Source of the DNA: Bacillota bacterium
GTDB lineage: Bacteria > Bacillota > Clostridia > Peptostreptococcales > Anaerovoracaceae
Direction: 5' to 3'
Length of the DNA stretch: 64,000 nt
Assembly: GCA_019420525.1 (NCBI GenBank)
Contig: JAHZHA010000023.1
Coordinates: 62,001-126,000 of the forward strand
This document shows positions 1 to 7,764 of this stretch, piece by piece. Position 1 is the first letter of the stretch. Each line of letters starts with the position of its first letter. Below the pieces are notes generated by a model. The model saw only the letters and a program-made list of their open reading frames with translations. It was not told where the DNA came from and did not search any database. Made by a program: the position numbers and the translations under genes.

Positions 1-1
1 G

Positions 2-226
2 ACTCTTCCGGATGTCATCGACTATGTGAAACTGGCAGAGGCCTTCGGTCTCGGCGGGTATCACGTAGATAGCCTGGACAAACTGGAAGCAGCCCTGAAG
101 GAAGCGGCTGACAGCGGCAAGGGAAATCTCATCGTCTGTGACATCGATACCGGCGAAGACGTATTCCCGATCGTTCCACCGGGTAATGCGATGAACGATC
201 AGGTCCTCTCCGCAGAAGATCTTTAA
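2..226 (+). CDS. ilvB: Acetolactate synthase large subunit, C-terminal fragment
   Basis: This is the last 74 codons of a gene whose start lies left of the window. The reading frame is open from base 2 to the TAA at 224-226. The protein end reads as the tail of a thiamine-diphosphate acetolactate synthase: a KLAEAFG segment, then a strand leading to a proline-glycine segment (VPPGNAMND) that resembles the usual PMVxPG ending of the biosynthetic enzyme. The enzyme condenses two pyruvates, or pyruvate with 2-oxobutyrate, in branched-chain amino acid synthesis. A second, complete large-subunit gene lies at 34022-35650, so the genome carries at least two. A strong hairpin terminator follows at 256-290. 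Another ThDP enzyme of the same superfamily is possible because only the tail is visible. Confidence 0.75.
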   Translation, partial: TLPDVIDYVKLAEAFGLGGYHVDSLDKLEAALKEAADSGKGNLIVCDIDTGEDVFPIVPPGNAMNDQVLSAEDL

Positions 227-255
227 AGCGGATATATCTTTTTTGCAGAAAAGTG

Positions 256-290
256 TGAGCTGGGGCTCGGCAATGCCGAGCCCCGGCTCA
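256..290. terminator. Bidirectional intrinsic terminator
   Basis: A 16-bp stem (one G-U pair) closes a 3-base AAT loop: left arm 256-271, right arm 275-290. It lies between two converging genes, the ilvB fragment on plus and the cysteine-rich gene on minus. The plus side is followed by a T-rich stretch and the minus side by a short A/T tract, so it can serve both. Confidence 0.8.
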
Positions 291-329
291 TATTGATTTT
301 TGAGTTTCCGGAATCGGACCACTCGCAGA

Positions 330-1379
330 TTATCTGCATGGCGGAATCGGATCGAAGCAACCTGGTATACTGCCCGGAGGACAGCAGCCGGAAGGCGGCG
401 GAGTACACGGTGTACAGGAGGAGTCGTTGTCACATCCGGCATCGTCTGTATCGTCGTCATTTTTCTGCAGCTGATTCGGGAACAGCTGCGGGAAGCTTGC
501 ACATACCTGTGAAGAATCTGCGCTGACTTCCACGAAGCCCGTAGAGAGCACGCACAGCTGTACTGGAACGATGATTTTCTTTTCGCAGGCGACGCAGAGA
601 GCGATGATGAGATTTGCGCACACTTCACCGCTGGAATTGATCGTGAGATCTCTGCAGTAGCTGTTAGTCGCCAGACGTGTTTCACAGCTGACATTGCAGA
701 GTTCCGTAAATCTTGGCAGAATTGCGGTGTTGTTTACCGAAGGCATGCACATTTCGAAGAAGCTGGTGAGAATCAGCGGCGAAGCCGGCGTTGCGATGGT
801 GATATTGGATGATACAGGGAATGTGACTTCCCTTCCGAAATTATCCATCAGAATCAGATTGAGAGTGACAGTCACCTGACCGGAAATGTTCACTTTCTGT
901 GTACCGAAGATCGGTGTACCTTTGCCTTCGTCGTCGCATTCGGCGGTGTCCGCATAAAGAATGCGCTCAGAGAGCGTACCATCCGGACCTACTACTTTGG
1001 CCTCACTTCCCTGATCACAGACGAAGCTGGCTCCTGAAATAGAGGTGTTGCACTTTAGCGTGAGATTGGCGCTGTCTCTGATATCGGCAGGATTAAAATA
1101 TTTGGAACAGCTGATTCCGGAGACGCCGATCAGACGGAAGCCGTTGGGAATACAAGGCGAAAACTTCTGTGCGCTTACCGTTTTCAGTCCCTGAAGATTC
1201 AGCATAACCGCGTCGTAAATCTTCTGTACGTAAATTGGTTCAGAAACGACTTTGCTGAGATCCCCGTCAAAACTGCACATATCATGAGCATTGCAGCATC
1301 CGTCTGAGCAGCAGTCAGATATGTATCCGTTGCAGCAGCTGTTCTGAGAATTATTGTAGCAGCCATTGAAGCAACCCAT
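330..1379 (-). CDS. Cysteine-rich clostridial protein of unknown function
   Basis: This is a 349-residue protein with about 30 cysteines. The first 35 residues hold several CC pairs, and the C-terminus is a proline/cysteine-rich tail (CTPCTPPPSGCCPPG). The middle part, from about residue 45 to 280, is beta-strand-like and includes phrases such as GPDGTLSERILYADTAECD and KKIIVPVQLCVLSTGF. No signal peptide or membrane helix is visible. The start is clear: AAAGGAGG lies 6 bases before the ATG. I recall similar proteins in other Clostridia, but no function. A cross-linked surface or spore-coat role is conceivable from the cysteine content and is only a guess. A TATAAT-like -10 is present upstream on the minus strand at 1422-1427. 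Confidence 0.75.
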   Translation of the reverse strand: MGCFNGCYNNSQNSCCNGYISDCCSDGCCNAHDMCSFDGDLSKVVSEPIYVQKIYDAVMLNLQGLKTVSAQKFSPCIPNGFRLIGVSGISCSKYFNPADIRDSANLTLKCNTSISGASFVCDQGSEAKVVGPDGTLSERILYADTAECDDEGKGTPIFGTQKVNISGQVTVTLNLILMDNFGREVTFPVSSNITIATPASPLILTSFFEMCMPSVNNTAILPRFTELCNVSCETRLATNSYCRDLTINSSGEVCANLIIALCVACEKKIIVPVQLCVLSTGFVEVSADSSQVCASFPQLFPNQLQKNDDDTDDAGCDNDSSCTPCTPPPSGCCPPGSIPGCFDPIPPCR

Positions 1380-1516
1380 AAATTTACCTCCTTTGAATGA
1401 TGAACTGAAGTATTTTGATGCATTATATTCCTCAGATCAGCATATTGTTACAGTTTGAAAGAAAGTGAAAATTAAAGAATAAAATAAAGATTAAGGGTAG
1501 AAATTTCATTTTAATG

Positions 1517-1525
1517 TGGTATAAT
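1517..1525 (+). promoter_or_regulatory. Extended -10 promoter for the 98-residue protein gene
   Basis: TGG followed directly by TATAAT (1520-1525) forms an extended -10 element. No good -35 hexamer is seen at 17 bp. The leader to the ATG at 1599 is about 65 nt. Confidence 0.55.
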
Positions 1526-1598
1526 TTCTGACTGTAGGGCGGATAGTCCGTGAAGACGCCGCCTAAAAAATATTTTTATAATCAAGGAGGATTTTACA

Positions 1599-1895
1599 AT
1601 GACTTGTACAATGGACGAAATCGTAGCAGCAGCTAAAGCGAGAGGCTATAGAACAAAGTATAAGATTGACTCTAAGAATAACTCTCAGTACGGTATCATC
1701 ACTAAGGACGGAAACAGCCTCGAGCTCCGTTATGTTGAACCGGAAAGAGCCGGCGGTGTAAGAACTCACGTTGGCAGCCTTATGAAGGACTTCCCGGGCA
1801 CAACAGACGAACTTCTCGACTGGTACGAAGAGCAGCTCGCTAACAGAAACAGAGACTGCAAGATCGCTGACTACGTAGAACCGAGACTTGACTAA
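1599..1895 (+). CDS. Small hypothetical protein, likely abundant
   Basis: This is a 98-residue soluble protein, not recognised. It begins with MTCTMDEIVAAAKARGYRTKYK, which looks like an N-terminal helix, continues with short strands, and ends in an acidic helix (TTDELLDWYEEQLANRNRD). AAGGAGG lies 9 bases upstream of the ATG. It is monocistronic, with an extended -10 promoter in front and a strong terminator behind at 1940-1976. Its codons (AGA, CTC, GGC, AAG) match those of the highly expressed metabolic genes in this window, so I infer strong expression. Charge and size would allow a nucleic-acid-binding or metabolic regulator role, without direct support. Confidence 0.75.
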   Translation: MTCTMDEIVAAAKARGYRTKYKIDSKNNSQYGIITKDGNSLELRYVEPERAGGVRTHVGSLMKDFPGTTDELLDWYEEQLANRNRDCKIADYVEPRLD

Positions 1896-1939
1896 GATCC
1901 CGCATCGATACAGAATATTGCAAGAACACAAGATACAGA

Positions 1940-1976
1940 CGCCGGAAACTTTGTTTCCGGTGTTATTTCTTTTTTT
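1940..1976 (+). terminator. Intrinsic terminator
   Basis: A 10-bp stem (1940-1949 with 1953-1962, one G-U) with a TTT loop is followed by a T-rich run to 1976. It ends the 98-residue protein transcript. Confidence 0.85.
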
Positions 1977-2070
1977 GATAAGATCGAATTTCTGCTGTTA
2001 GACGCATGCCTTATATCATAGTCAAAAGAGACAAGGAATGACGTAAAGCGATGAAATTGTATAAATGATA

Positions 2071-2099
2071 TTGCTTTCAGGCAGAGAAAAAGTTATAAT
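2071..2099 (+). promoter_or_regulatory. Promoter of the gtrB-like operon
   Basis: TTGCTT (2071-2076), a 17-bp spacer and TATAAT (2094-2099). The leader is about 150 nt. The stretch 1977-2259 holds nothing else I can support. Confidence 0.65.
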
Positions 2100-2259
2100 G
2101 AATACGACAACACTACTGTGATAGTTTGAAGGTACGGCGATTCGGTTGTTTATGAGGATATGGTGGAAACCGAAACGTCGGAATGGGATGCCTGTATAAC
2201 TGCTCTGTAGTGTGGCTATATATTATGCATGAAGACAATATGGGAAAGGGGGAGTGGGA

Positions 2260-3204
2260 ATGCTGTCCGTAGTAATTCCCGCATTTAACGAGGAAGAGAT
2301 GCTGCAGAAAGCAGCAGACACCGTGCGGCAGGTTTTGACGGAGTCGGAAATCAGTTTTGAAGTCATCTTTGTAGATGATGGATCTTCCGATGGTACATGG
2401 CAAATGATTCAGGAAATCTGCCGCAGTTTCAGAAATGTGAGAGGGATTCATTTCAGCCGTAATTTCGGAAAAGAATCTGCAATTTTCGCAGGACTGGAAA
2501 AGGCAAATGGAGATTGTGTCGCGGTAATGGACTGTGACCTGCAGCATCCTCCTGAAATGCTGGTAAATATGTACCGGCTTTGGGAAAACGGGTATGAGAT
2601 CGTAGAAGGAAAAAAAAGGAGTAGAGGACAGGAGAGTACGCTTCACGGTTTGTGCGCGTCAATCTTTTACGGCATAATGTCCAAGGCTGCCGGTGTCGAT
2701 ATGAAAGGTGCATCGGATTTCAAACTGCTGGATCGCAAAGCAGTCGATGCCCTTTTGCAGATGCCGGAACGCAGTGTATTTTTTCGAGGAATGTCATCCT
2801 GGATCGGATTTCGCAAGGCTGAGGTGGAATTCGATGTCAGAGAACGTGAGGCCGGGCAGTCAAAATGGGGGATTTTTCGCCTTGTCCGTTATGCCGTGAG
2901 GAATATTGCAGGTTATTCATCGGCACCGCTTCAGACGGTGACCGGCGCAGGTCTGCTTTTTCTTCTGATCACTCTGATTCTGGGCGCCCAGACATTGATC
3001 AGTTATTTCAGAGGACAGGCAGTAGAAGGTTTTACAACTGTCATATTGCTGATGTTATTTACCGGAAGTATCGTCATGCTGAGTCTCGGGATCATCGGTT
3101 ACTATATATCGAAAATTTACGAAGAGATAAAGGGACGGCCACGCTACGTGATATCTGAGTCGTTGGCTTCTGGTGATAAAGAGGAGGCTCGGCCGGCAGA
3201 ATGA
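2260..3204 (+). CDS. Polyprenyl-phosphate glycosyltransferase, GtrB/DPM1 type
   Basis: This is a family 2 glycosyltransferase of 314 residues. The N-terminal GT-A domain starts with LSVVIPAFNEEEML and carries VDDGSSDGT and the metal-binding MDCDLQHPPE. Two membrane helices sit near residues 233-253 and 267-289, as in GtrB, DPM1 and ArnC-like enzymes. These proteins charge undecaprenyl phosphate with a sugar on the cytoplasmic face. The ATG at 2260 has GGGGGAG about 6 bases upstream, whereas the in-frame GTG at 2254 lies inside that site, so 2260 is preferred. It overlaps the GtrA gene by 4 bases (ATGA), implying translational coupling. Donor sugar and final acceptor are unknown. Confidence 0.85.
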   Translation: MLSVVIPAFNEEEMLQKAADTVRQVLTESEISFEVIFVDDGSSDGTWQMIQEICRSFRNVRGIHFSRNFGKESAIFAGLEKANGDCVAVMDCDLQHPPEMLVNMYRLWENGYEIVEGKKRSRGQESTLHGLCASIFYGIMSKAAGVDMKGASDFKLLDRKAVDALLQMPERSVFFRGMSSWIGFRKAEVEFDVREREAGQSKWGIFRLVRYAVRNIAGYSSAPLQTVTGAGLLFLLITLILGAQTLISYFRGQAVEGFTTVILLMLFTGSIVMLSLGIIGYYISKIYEEIKGRPRYVISESLASGDKEEARPAE

Positions 3205-3626
3205 TTCGCATCGTGCAAAAAGGACTCGGGCTGTGGAAGCTTCGCGCAGTCCGTTATGTATTTTTCGGAGCGTTGACGACGCTGGTGAATCTCGCAGTAT
3301 TCTTTATCTTCCGGGAGATTCTCCGCGTTCCTCTGACGGCGTCGAATGTGATTTCTGTCGCAGCAGCGATTCTATTTGCATATCTCGTCAATGCACGGTT
3401 TGTTTTTGCATCGGAAGAAAGGAAACTCAGCGGTAAATTGCGGGAGTTTTTTCGATTTGTCGGCAGCCGTATCTCTACCATGATCATAGAAGTGGGCGGT
3501 GTCTGGCTTCTGGTGGAAATAATGGGTGCGGATGACATGATTTCTAAAATTCTGATTCAGTTTGCCGTTCTGGTTTTAAATTATGTTTTCAGCAGATTTC
3601 TGGTGTTTCGGGGAAAGCAGGAATAG
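3201..3626 (+). CDS. GtrA-family membrane protein (lipid-linked sugar flippase candidate)
   Basis: This 141-residue protein has four predicted membrane helices and the GtrA signature: RYVFFGALTTLVNLAVFF at residues 18-35 and a C-terminal LNYVFSRFLVF segment. GtrA proteins are thought to flip polyprenyl-phosphate-linked sugars to the outer face. The start ATG overlaps the stop of the preceding glycosyltransferase gene. The pair GtrB-GtrA followed by a large polytopic protein at 3681 is the layout of a serotype-conversion-like cassette, in which the third protein transfers the sugar to a surface polymer. Confidence 0.85.
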   Translation: MIRIVQKGLGLWKLRAVRYVFFGALTTLVNLAVFFIFREILRVPLTASNVISVAAAILFAYLVNARFVFASEERKLSGKLREFFRFVGSRISTMIIEVGGVWLLVEIMGADDMISKILIQFAVLVLNYVFSRFLVFRGKQE

Positions 3627-3680
3627 ATATTTTTGTATTGGAGTTGTATGTGGTCTGAAAAACACTGAGAGGAGTGTATT

Positions 3681-5570
3681 ATGAAAGTACGGGAAAAAGC
3701 ACTGCTTTTCCTTTTAATAATAATATGTCTGGCACTGGTGGCTTTCCTTGCGGGAATTACGGTATACAGTTCAGACGACTATTGGTATTCTACATTTATG
3801 GACGGAGGCGTTGCCCGATATTTCGGGATGATGAAAGAGCATTATCTTACATGCAACGGACGGAATCTCGTCCATTTTTTTGCGCAACTGATTCTCCACT
3901 TTGGAAACTGGCTGTTTGTCATTTTTGCTGTGGGGATCTTTCTTCTGATCCCGTTGTCCGTAGATAAAATAAGATCTGACTGTGGGCTAACTTCACGGCA
4001 TGCAAATAGAGGAATCGTTTCACTAGCTGGGGCTGAAAGGGATAAAATGACCTCAGGATGGAACAGGCCTGAGTTTTTCATGCTTTTCTTCTTCTTTGCC
4101 GCGGGAATCCTTTTGCTGCCGTTGTCTGTGATGGTGAACGGGATATTGTGGATTTCCGGCTTCTGTAATTATGTCCTCCCGGCGGGTATGGCTGCCGCAG
4201 AAATAATGATAATGAAGCGCTTTGCGGCGCGTCCGATGCGTCATTTTTTTATGTCGGATATCGCGGTTTGGATCTTCGCGTTTCTCTGCGGTGCCACCAC
4301 CGAACAAGGAGGAAGTGTCAGCGTTCTGATCTGTTTCTTTTTTCTAGTGACATGCATTGCTGAAAACCGCAGACGTATTCTTTCCTGCATGATAGCCTTC
4401 TTCTGCGGAGTGCTGGGGCTGTTGACAATTTTCCTTTCTCCGGCCACCAGAAGTCGAGCCGGTGCAGAAGCTCCGGGGCAGTCACAGGGAATGCTGCAGC
4501 ATTTTGTGGAGCAGGCAGGAAAACAGGCAGCTTTTTTCTCTGAATACACATCGGTATTGGTGATGACCGCACTGTTTTTCGCCTGTACGGCAGCCTTTTT
4601 TCTGCTTCGGAAGAAGAGAGGAAGCGGAACTGCCGCGACAGTTCTGTTTCTCATTTCGTCGGCTTTTCTGGCGGGATTGCGGTTCTTTGACGGAACGGTC
4701 CGAACCGCTTCTTATACAGGAGTAATGTTCTGTCTTCTGATCGCTGCCATATTCTATCTGTTTACGGAATACAGAGAGATATCACTGCTGTTGCTGAATG
4801 CTCTCGCATCCCTGGCGGTCATGCTGATGACTTCCAGTGCGGGGCATAGAATCTATCTTCCGTTCTGTCTCTGGCTTCTTGCGGCTCTTTCCTGGATTCT
4901 GAGCAGCCTGTCGGCACGGTGGCGTCCGACGGCCCGGATCATTTTTGCCCTGCTGTGTACCGCTGTCATCTGCGTACAGATGTGGATTCAGATTCCGGGC
5001 TATCTTCAGAATTATCGCGTCGATCAGATGAATCACGAATCAGCCCGTCAGGCGCGAAATGGCAAAGAACTGCTTTATTGTATCGATTATGATATGGATT
5101 ACACGCACGTGAAAGCGTATAGTGATCCGTATTTTTATCAGTCTTATCTGAAATCTGAAGGATTGCCGGCCGATACTAGGGTTTATTTTTACAGCAGGCA
5201 ACTTCCATCTGTCTGGGCAGGCGATAAAAAAACCTCTTTCCCGACAGTACAGGCAAAAGAATCTGAATACGGATATCTTCTGCCACTGAGAGATATTGTA
5301 GAATTGCTGGGTGGAACAGTAGAAGTTCAAAGTGGCTGGAGGGCTCCGATAACGGTAACATTGGAAGATCGGGTTTATCAGTGCGTCAGGGACGGACAGA
5401 AATTTACGGTCAGCGGTGAGACAGATGACGGAGAACCTCTGGAGGTTGAGGGTGAAATCGCCTCCGGATATTATTGTACGTGCGTATCTGAAAATATCTA
5501 TACAGACGCTTTTGGACTGGAAGTGAAGCGGTCGGAAGACGGAATGAAAATAATGCTTGATTTTTCCTGA
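3681..5570 (+). CDS. Large polytopic membrane protein, DUF6056-like, probable glycosyl transfer partner
   Basis: This protein has 629 residues. The first two thirds contain about 11-12 hydrophobic helices. The first is a signal-anchor (ALLFLLIIICLALVAFLAGI), followed by a short conserved-looking SSDDYWYSTF loop and an NGRNLVHF segment. The last ~170 residues are soluble and probably extracellular. The topology resembles GT-C glycosyltransferases, where acidic residues in the first loop (here DD at about 31-32) bind metal or donor. This suits the third member of a GtrA/GtrB cassette. I recall the N-terminal pattern from DUF6056 proteins but cannot confirm it. GAGAGGAG lies close upstream of the ATG. 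The htpG -35 element sits inside its last codons. Confidence 0.65.
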   Translation: MKVREKALLFLLIIICLALVAFLAGITVYSSDDYWYSTFMDGGVARYFGMMKEHYLTCNGRNLVHFFAQLILHFGNWLFVIFAVGIFLLIPLSVDKIRSDCGLTSRHANRGIVSLAGAERDKMTSGWNRPEFFMLFFFFAAGILLLPLSVMVNGILWISGFCNYVLPAGMAAAEIMIMKRFAARPMRHFFMSDIAVWIFAFLCGATTEQGGSVSVLICFFFLVTCIAENRRRILSCMIAFFCGVLGLLTIFLSPATRSRAGAEAPGQSQGMLQHFVEQAGKQAAFFSEYTSVLVMTALFFACTAAFFLLRKKRGSGTAATVLFLISSAFLAGLRFFDGTVRTASYTGVMFCLLIAAIFYLFTEYREISLLLLNALASLAVMLMTSSAGHRIYLPFCLWLLAALSWILSSLSARWRPTARIIFALLCTAVICVQMWIQIPGYLQNYRVDQMNHESARQARNGKELLYCIDYDMDYTHVKAYSDPYFYQSYLKSEGLPADTRVYFYSRQLPSVWAGDKKTSFPTVQAKESEYGYLLPLRDIVELLGGTVEVQSGWRAPITVTLEDRVYQCVRDGQKFTVSGETDDGEPLEVEGEIASGYYCTCVSENIYTDAFGLEVKRSEDGMKIMLDFS

Positions 5571-5585
5571 CGCTTGATTTATAGT
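5557..5585 (+). promoter_or_regulatory. htpG promoter
   Basis: TTGATT (5557-5562), 17 bp, TATAGT (5580-5585). The -35 overlaps the end of the preceding gene. The CIRCE operator begins 5 bases after the -10, so it covers the expected transcription start. Confidence 0.75.
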
Positions 5586-5589
5586 TATG

Positions 5590-5616
5590 TTAGCACTCGA
5601 TGAGGATGAGTGCTAA
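5590..5616 (+). promoter_or_regulatory. CIRCE operator (HrcA binding site) of htpG
   Basis: TTAGCACTC, 9 bases, GAGTGCTAA: a perfect match to the CIRCE consensus. HrcA, encoded at 37982 in this window, binds CIRCE and represses until heat shock. The same perfect element stands before hrcA at 37935-37961. Confidence 0.95.
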
Positions 5617-5680
5617 CATAAGAGTCAATCAAGAAGCCTTCGGGCATTTTGCAGATATTTTCAATGAGAGGTGCAGGAAA

Positions 5681-7561
5681 ATGGCTAAAAAACAGTTCAA
5701 AGCGGAATCCAAAAAATTACTGGATATGATGATCAATTCGATCTATACAAATAAAGAAATTTTTCTGAGAGAACTGATCTCAAACGCCAGCGATGCAATC
5801 GACAAGTTGTATTATGAAGGTCCGGAAGGCCTGTCAAGAGATGATTTTTACATCGCGCTGGAACCGGATATGGAAGAGAGAACACTGTCTATCATCGATA
5901 ACGGTATCGGTATGACAAAAGAAGAGATGGAAGAAAATCTGGGAACTATCGCTCACAGCGGTTCTCTTGATTTCAAAAAATCTCTGGAAGAACAGCAGTC
6001 TGAAGTCGATATCATCGGTCAGTTCGGTGTAGGCTTCTACTCCGCATTCATGGTAGCCGATAAAGTTACCGTAATCTCCAGAAAATACGGTGAGGAAGAG
6101 TGCTGGCAGTGGGAATCTACAGGGGCAGACGGTTATACGATGCTGGAGAGTGCCATGGTAGGTCATGGTACCAGAATTATCCTTCACATTAAGAACAACA
6201 CACAGGATGATAACTATGATGATTATCTCTTCGATTACAAACTCCGCTATCTGGTAAAGAAATATTCCGACTATATCAGATACCCGATTCAGATGGAAGT
6301 GGAAAAGAGCAGAAAGAAAGAAGGCGGAGAAGATAACCAGTTCGAAACTTATAGGGATATCGAAACGCTCAACAGCATGGTTCCGCTCTGGAAAAAGAGC
6401 AAGAGTGAAATCACCGATGAGCAGTATACACAGTTCTATCAGGAAAAATTCTACGGACAGGATAAGCCGCTGAGAACGATCCATTACAGTGTAGAAGGTC
6501 TTTCATCCTTCAACGCTCTTCTTTTCATTCCGGAACGTCCGCCGTTCAATTATTTTTCTGCGGACTACGAAAAAGGACTCCAGCTTTATTCCAGCGGGGT
6601 TCTCATCATGGACAAGTGTGCCGAACTGATTCCGGATTATTTCGGGTTCGTGAGAGGTATCGTGGACTCTCAGGATCTTTCTCTCAATATCTCCAGAGAG
6701 ACCCTGCAGCAGGACAGACAGCTGAGAAATATGGCTAAGAGCATTGAAAAGAAAGTCAGAAACGAGCTCCTCTCTATGCTGAATACAGATAGAGAAACGT
6801 ATGACAAGTTCTTTAAAGATTTCGGCCTGGCTCTAAAATTCGGTCTGTATAACAGCTTCGGACAGTTGAAGGACGAACTGGAAGATCTGTTGCTCTTCTA
6901 TTCTTCTTCCGAGCAGAAACTGGTTACACTGAAAGAATATGTATCCAGGATGAAGGAAGATCAGAAATATATCTATTACGCTACAGGCGCTTCCGTGGAT
7001 AAAATTGAGAAACTGCCGCAGATCGAACTGATCCGTGATAAGGGTTATGAAATCCTTTATATGACAGATGATGTGGATGATTTCCTCATCCGTATTCTCA
7101 GAAACTATCAGGAAAAAGAATTCCGCTCGGCTTCCGGTGAAGATCTCGGTCTGGAAGAATCCGAAGAAGAAAAGAAAGAGTTCGAAAAGAAAGCAGATGA
7201 AAGCAAAGACATGCTTTCCAGGATGACAGAAATGCTGGGAGGAAGAGTAAAAGAAGTTAGACTTTCCCACAGACTCAAGTCGAATCCGGTTTGTCTGGCA
7301 GTAGACGGTGATGTCTCCATCGAAATGGAAAAAGTGTTGAACTCCATGCCGATGAAAGATAAGGTTCAGTCGCAGAAAGTGCTGGAACTCAACCCGGATC
7401 ATCCGGTTTTCCAGTCTCTCGTCAATGCTTTCAAAGATGAAGATACACAGAAATTGAGAGTTTACACGGCTCTTCTGTATGATCAGGCAATGCTGATCGG
7501 CGGTCTGAATATCGAAGATCCTGTAACTTTCACAAATCATGTATGTGAACTTATGAAGTAG
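5681..7561 (+). CDS. htpG: Molecular chaperone HtpG (Hsp90)
   Basis: This is the bacterial Hsp90, 626 residues, the usual length. It is an ATP-dependent dimeric chaperone of the cytoplasm. The GHKL ATPase motifs are present near the N-terminus: ELISNASDAIDKL, then IDNGIGMTKEE and GQFGVGFYSAFMV, followed by the middle and C-terminal dimerisation domains. The ATG at 5681 gives the standard start MAKKQFKAESKKLL with AGAGG 9 bases upstream. The frame is open further upstream to 5600, but that would run out of the CIRCE, so the upstream codons are untranslated. It is monocistronic, with a perfect CIRCE in front and a terminator at 7655-7691. Confidence 0.97.
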   Translation: MAKKQFKAESKKLLDMMINSIYTNKEIFLRELISNASDAIDKLYYEGPEGLSRDDFYIALEPDMEERTLSIIDNGIGMTKEEMEENLGTIAHSGSLDFKKSLEEQQSEVDIIGQFGVGFYSAFMVADKVTVISRKYGEEECWQWESTGADGYTMLESAMVGHGTRIILHIKNNTQDDNYDDYLFDYKLRYLVKKYSDYIRYPIQMEVEKSRKKEGGEDNQFETYRDIETLNSMVPLWKKSKSEITDEQYTQFYQEKFYGQDKPLRTIHYSVEGLSSFNALLFIPERPPFNYFSADYEKGLQLYSSGVLIMDKCAELIPDYFGFVRGIVDSQDLSLNISRETLQQDRQLRNMAKSIEKKVRNELLSMLNTDRETYDKFFKDFGLALKFGLYNSFGQLKDELEDLLLFYSSSEQKLVTLKEYVSRMKEDQKYIYYATGASVDKIEKLPQIELIRDKGYEILYMTDDVDDFLIRILRNYQEKEFRSASGEDLGLEESEEEKKEFEKKADESKDMLSRMTEMLGGRVKEVRLSHRLKSNPVCLAVDGDVSIEMEKVLNSMPMKDKVQSQKVLELNPDHPVFQSLVNAFKDEDTQKLRVYTALLYDQAMLIGGLNIEDPVTFTNHVCELMK

Positions 7562-7654
7562 AAAGAAGTCTATGGTGTTCTGTCGGAGTACGGCAATACA
7601 GCAAGTGCGGAACTCGGATCGAGATAGCACAAAGTGATCAGAAACAGAAAGTTG

Positions 7655-7691
7655 AAAACGCATCCGGATTTTAAAATCCGGATGCGTTTTT
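7655..7691. terminator. Intrinsic terminator after htpG
   Basis: This is a perfect 36-bp palindrome (7655-7672 with 7673-7690), beginning AAAACGCATCCGG and ending in a T run. A short loop forms from its centre. It is symmetric enough to act on both strands. Confidence 0.9.
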
Positions 7692-7764
7692 ACGCTGTGC
7701 GAAAAGTATAATATATGTTACTATATAAATATATCATGGGTGAAAAGCCAAAGAGGAAGGGAGA

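Noticed and set aside
2113..2259. Short leader peptide (ATG at 2151) before the glycosyltransferase
   Set aside because: No ribosome site and no attenuator-like hairpins.
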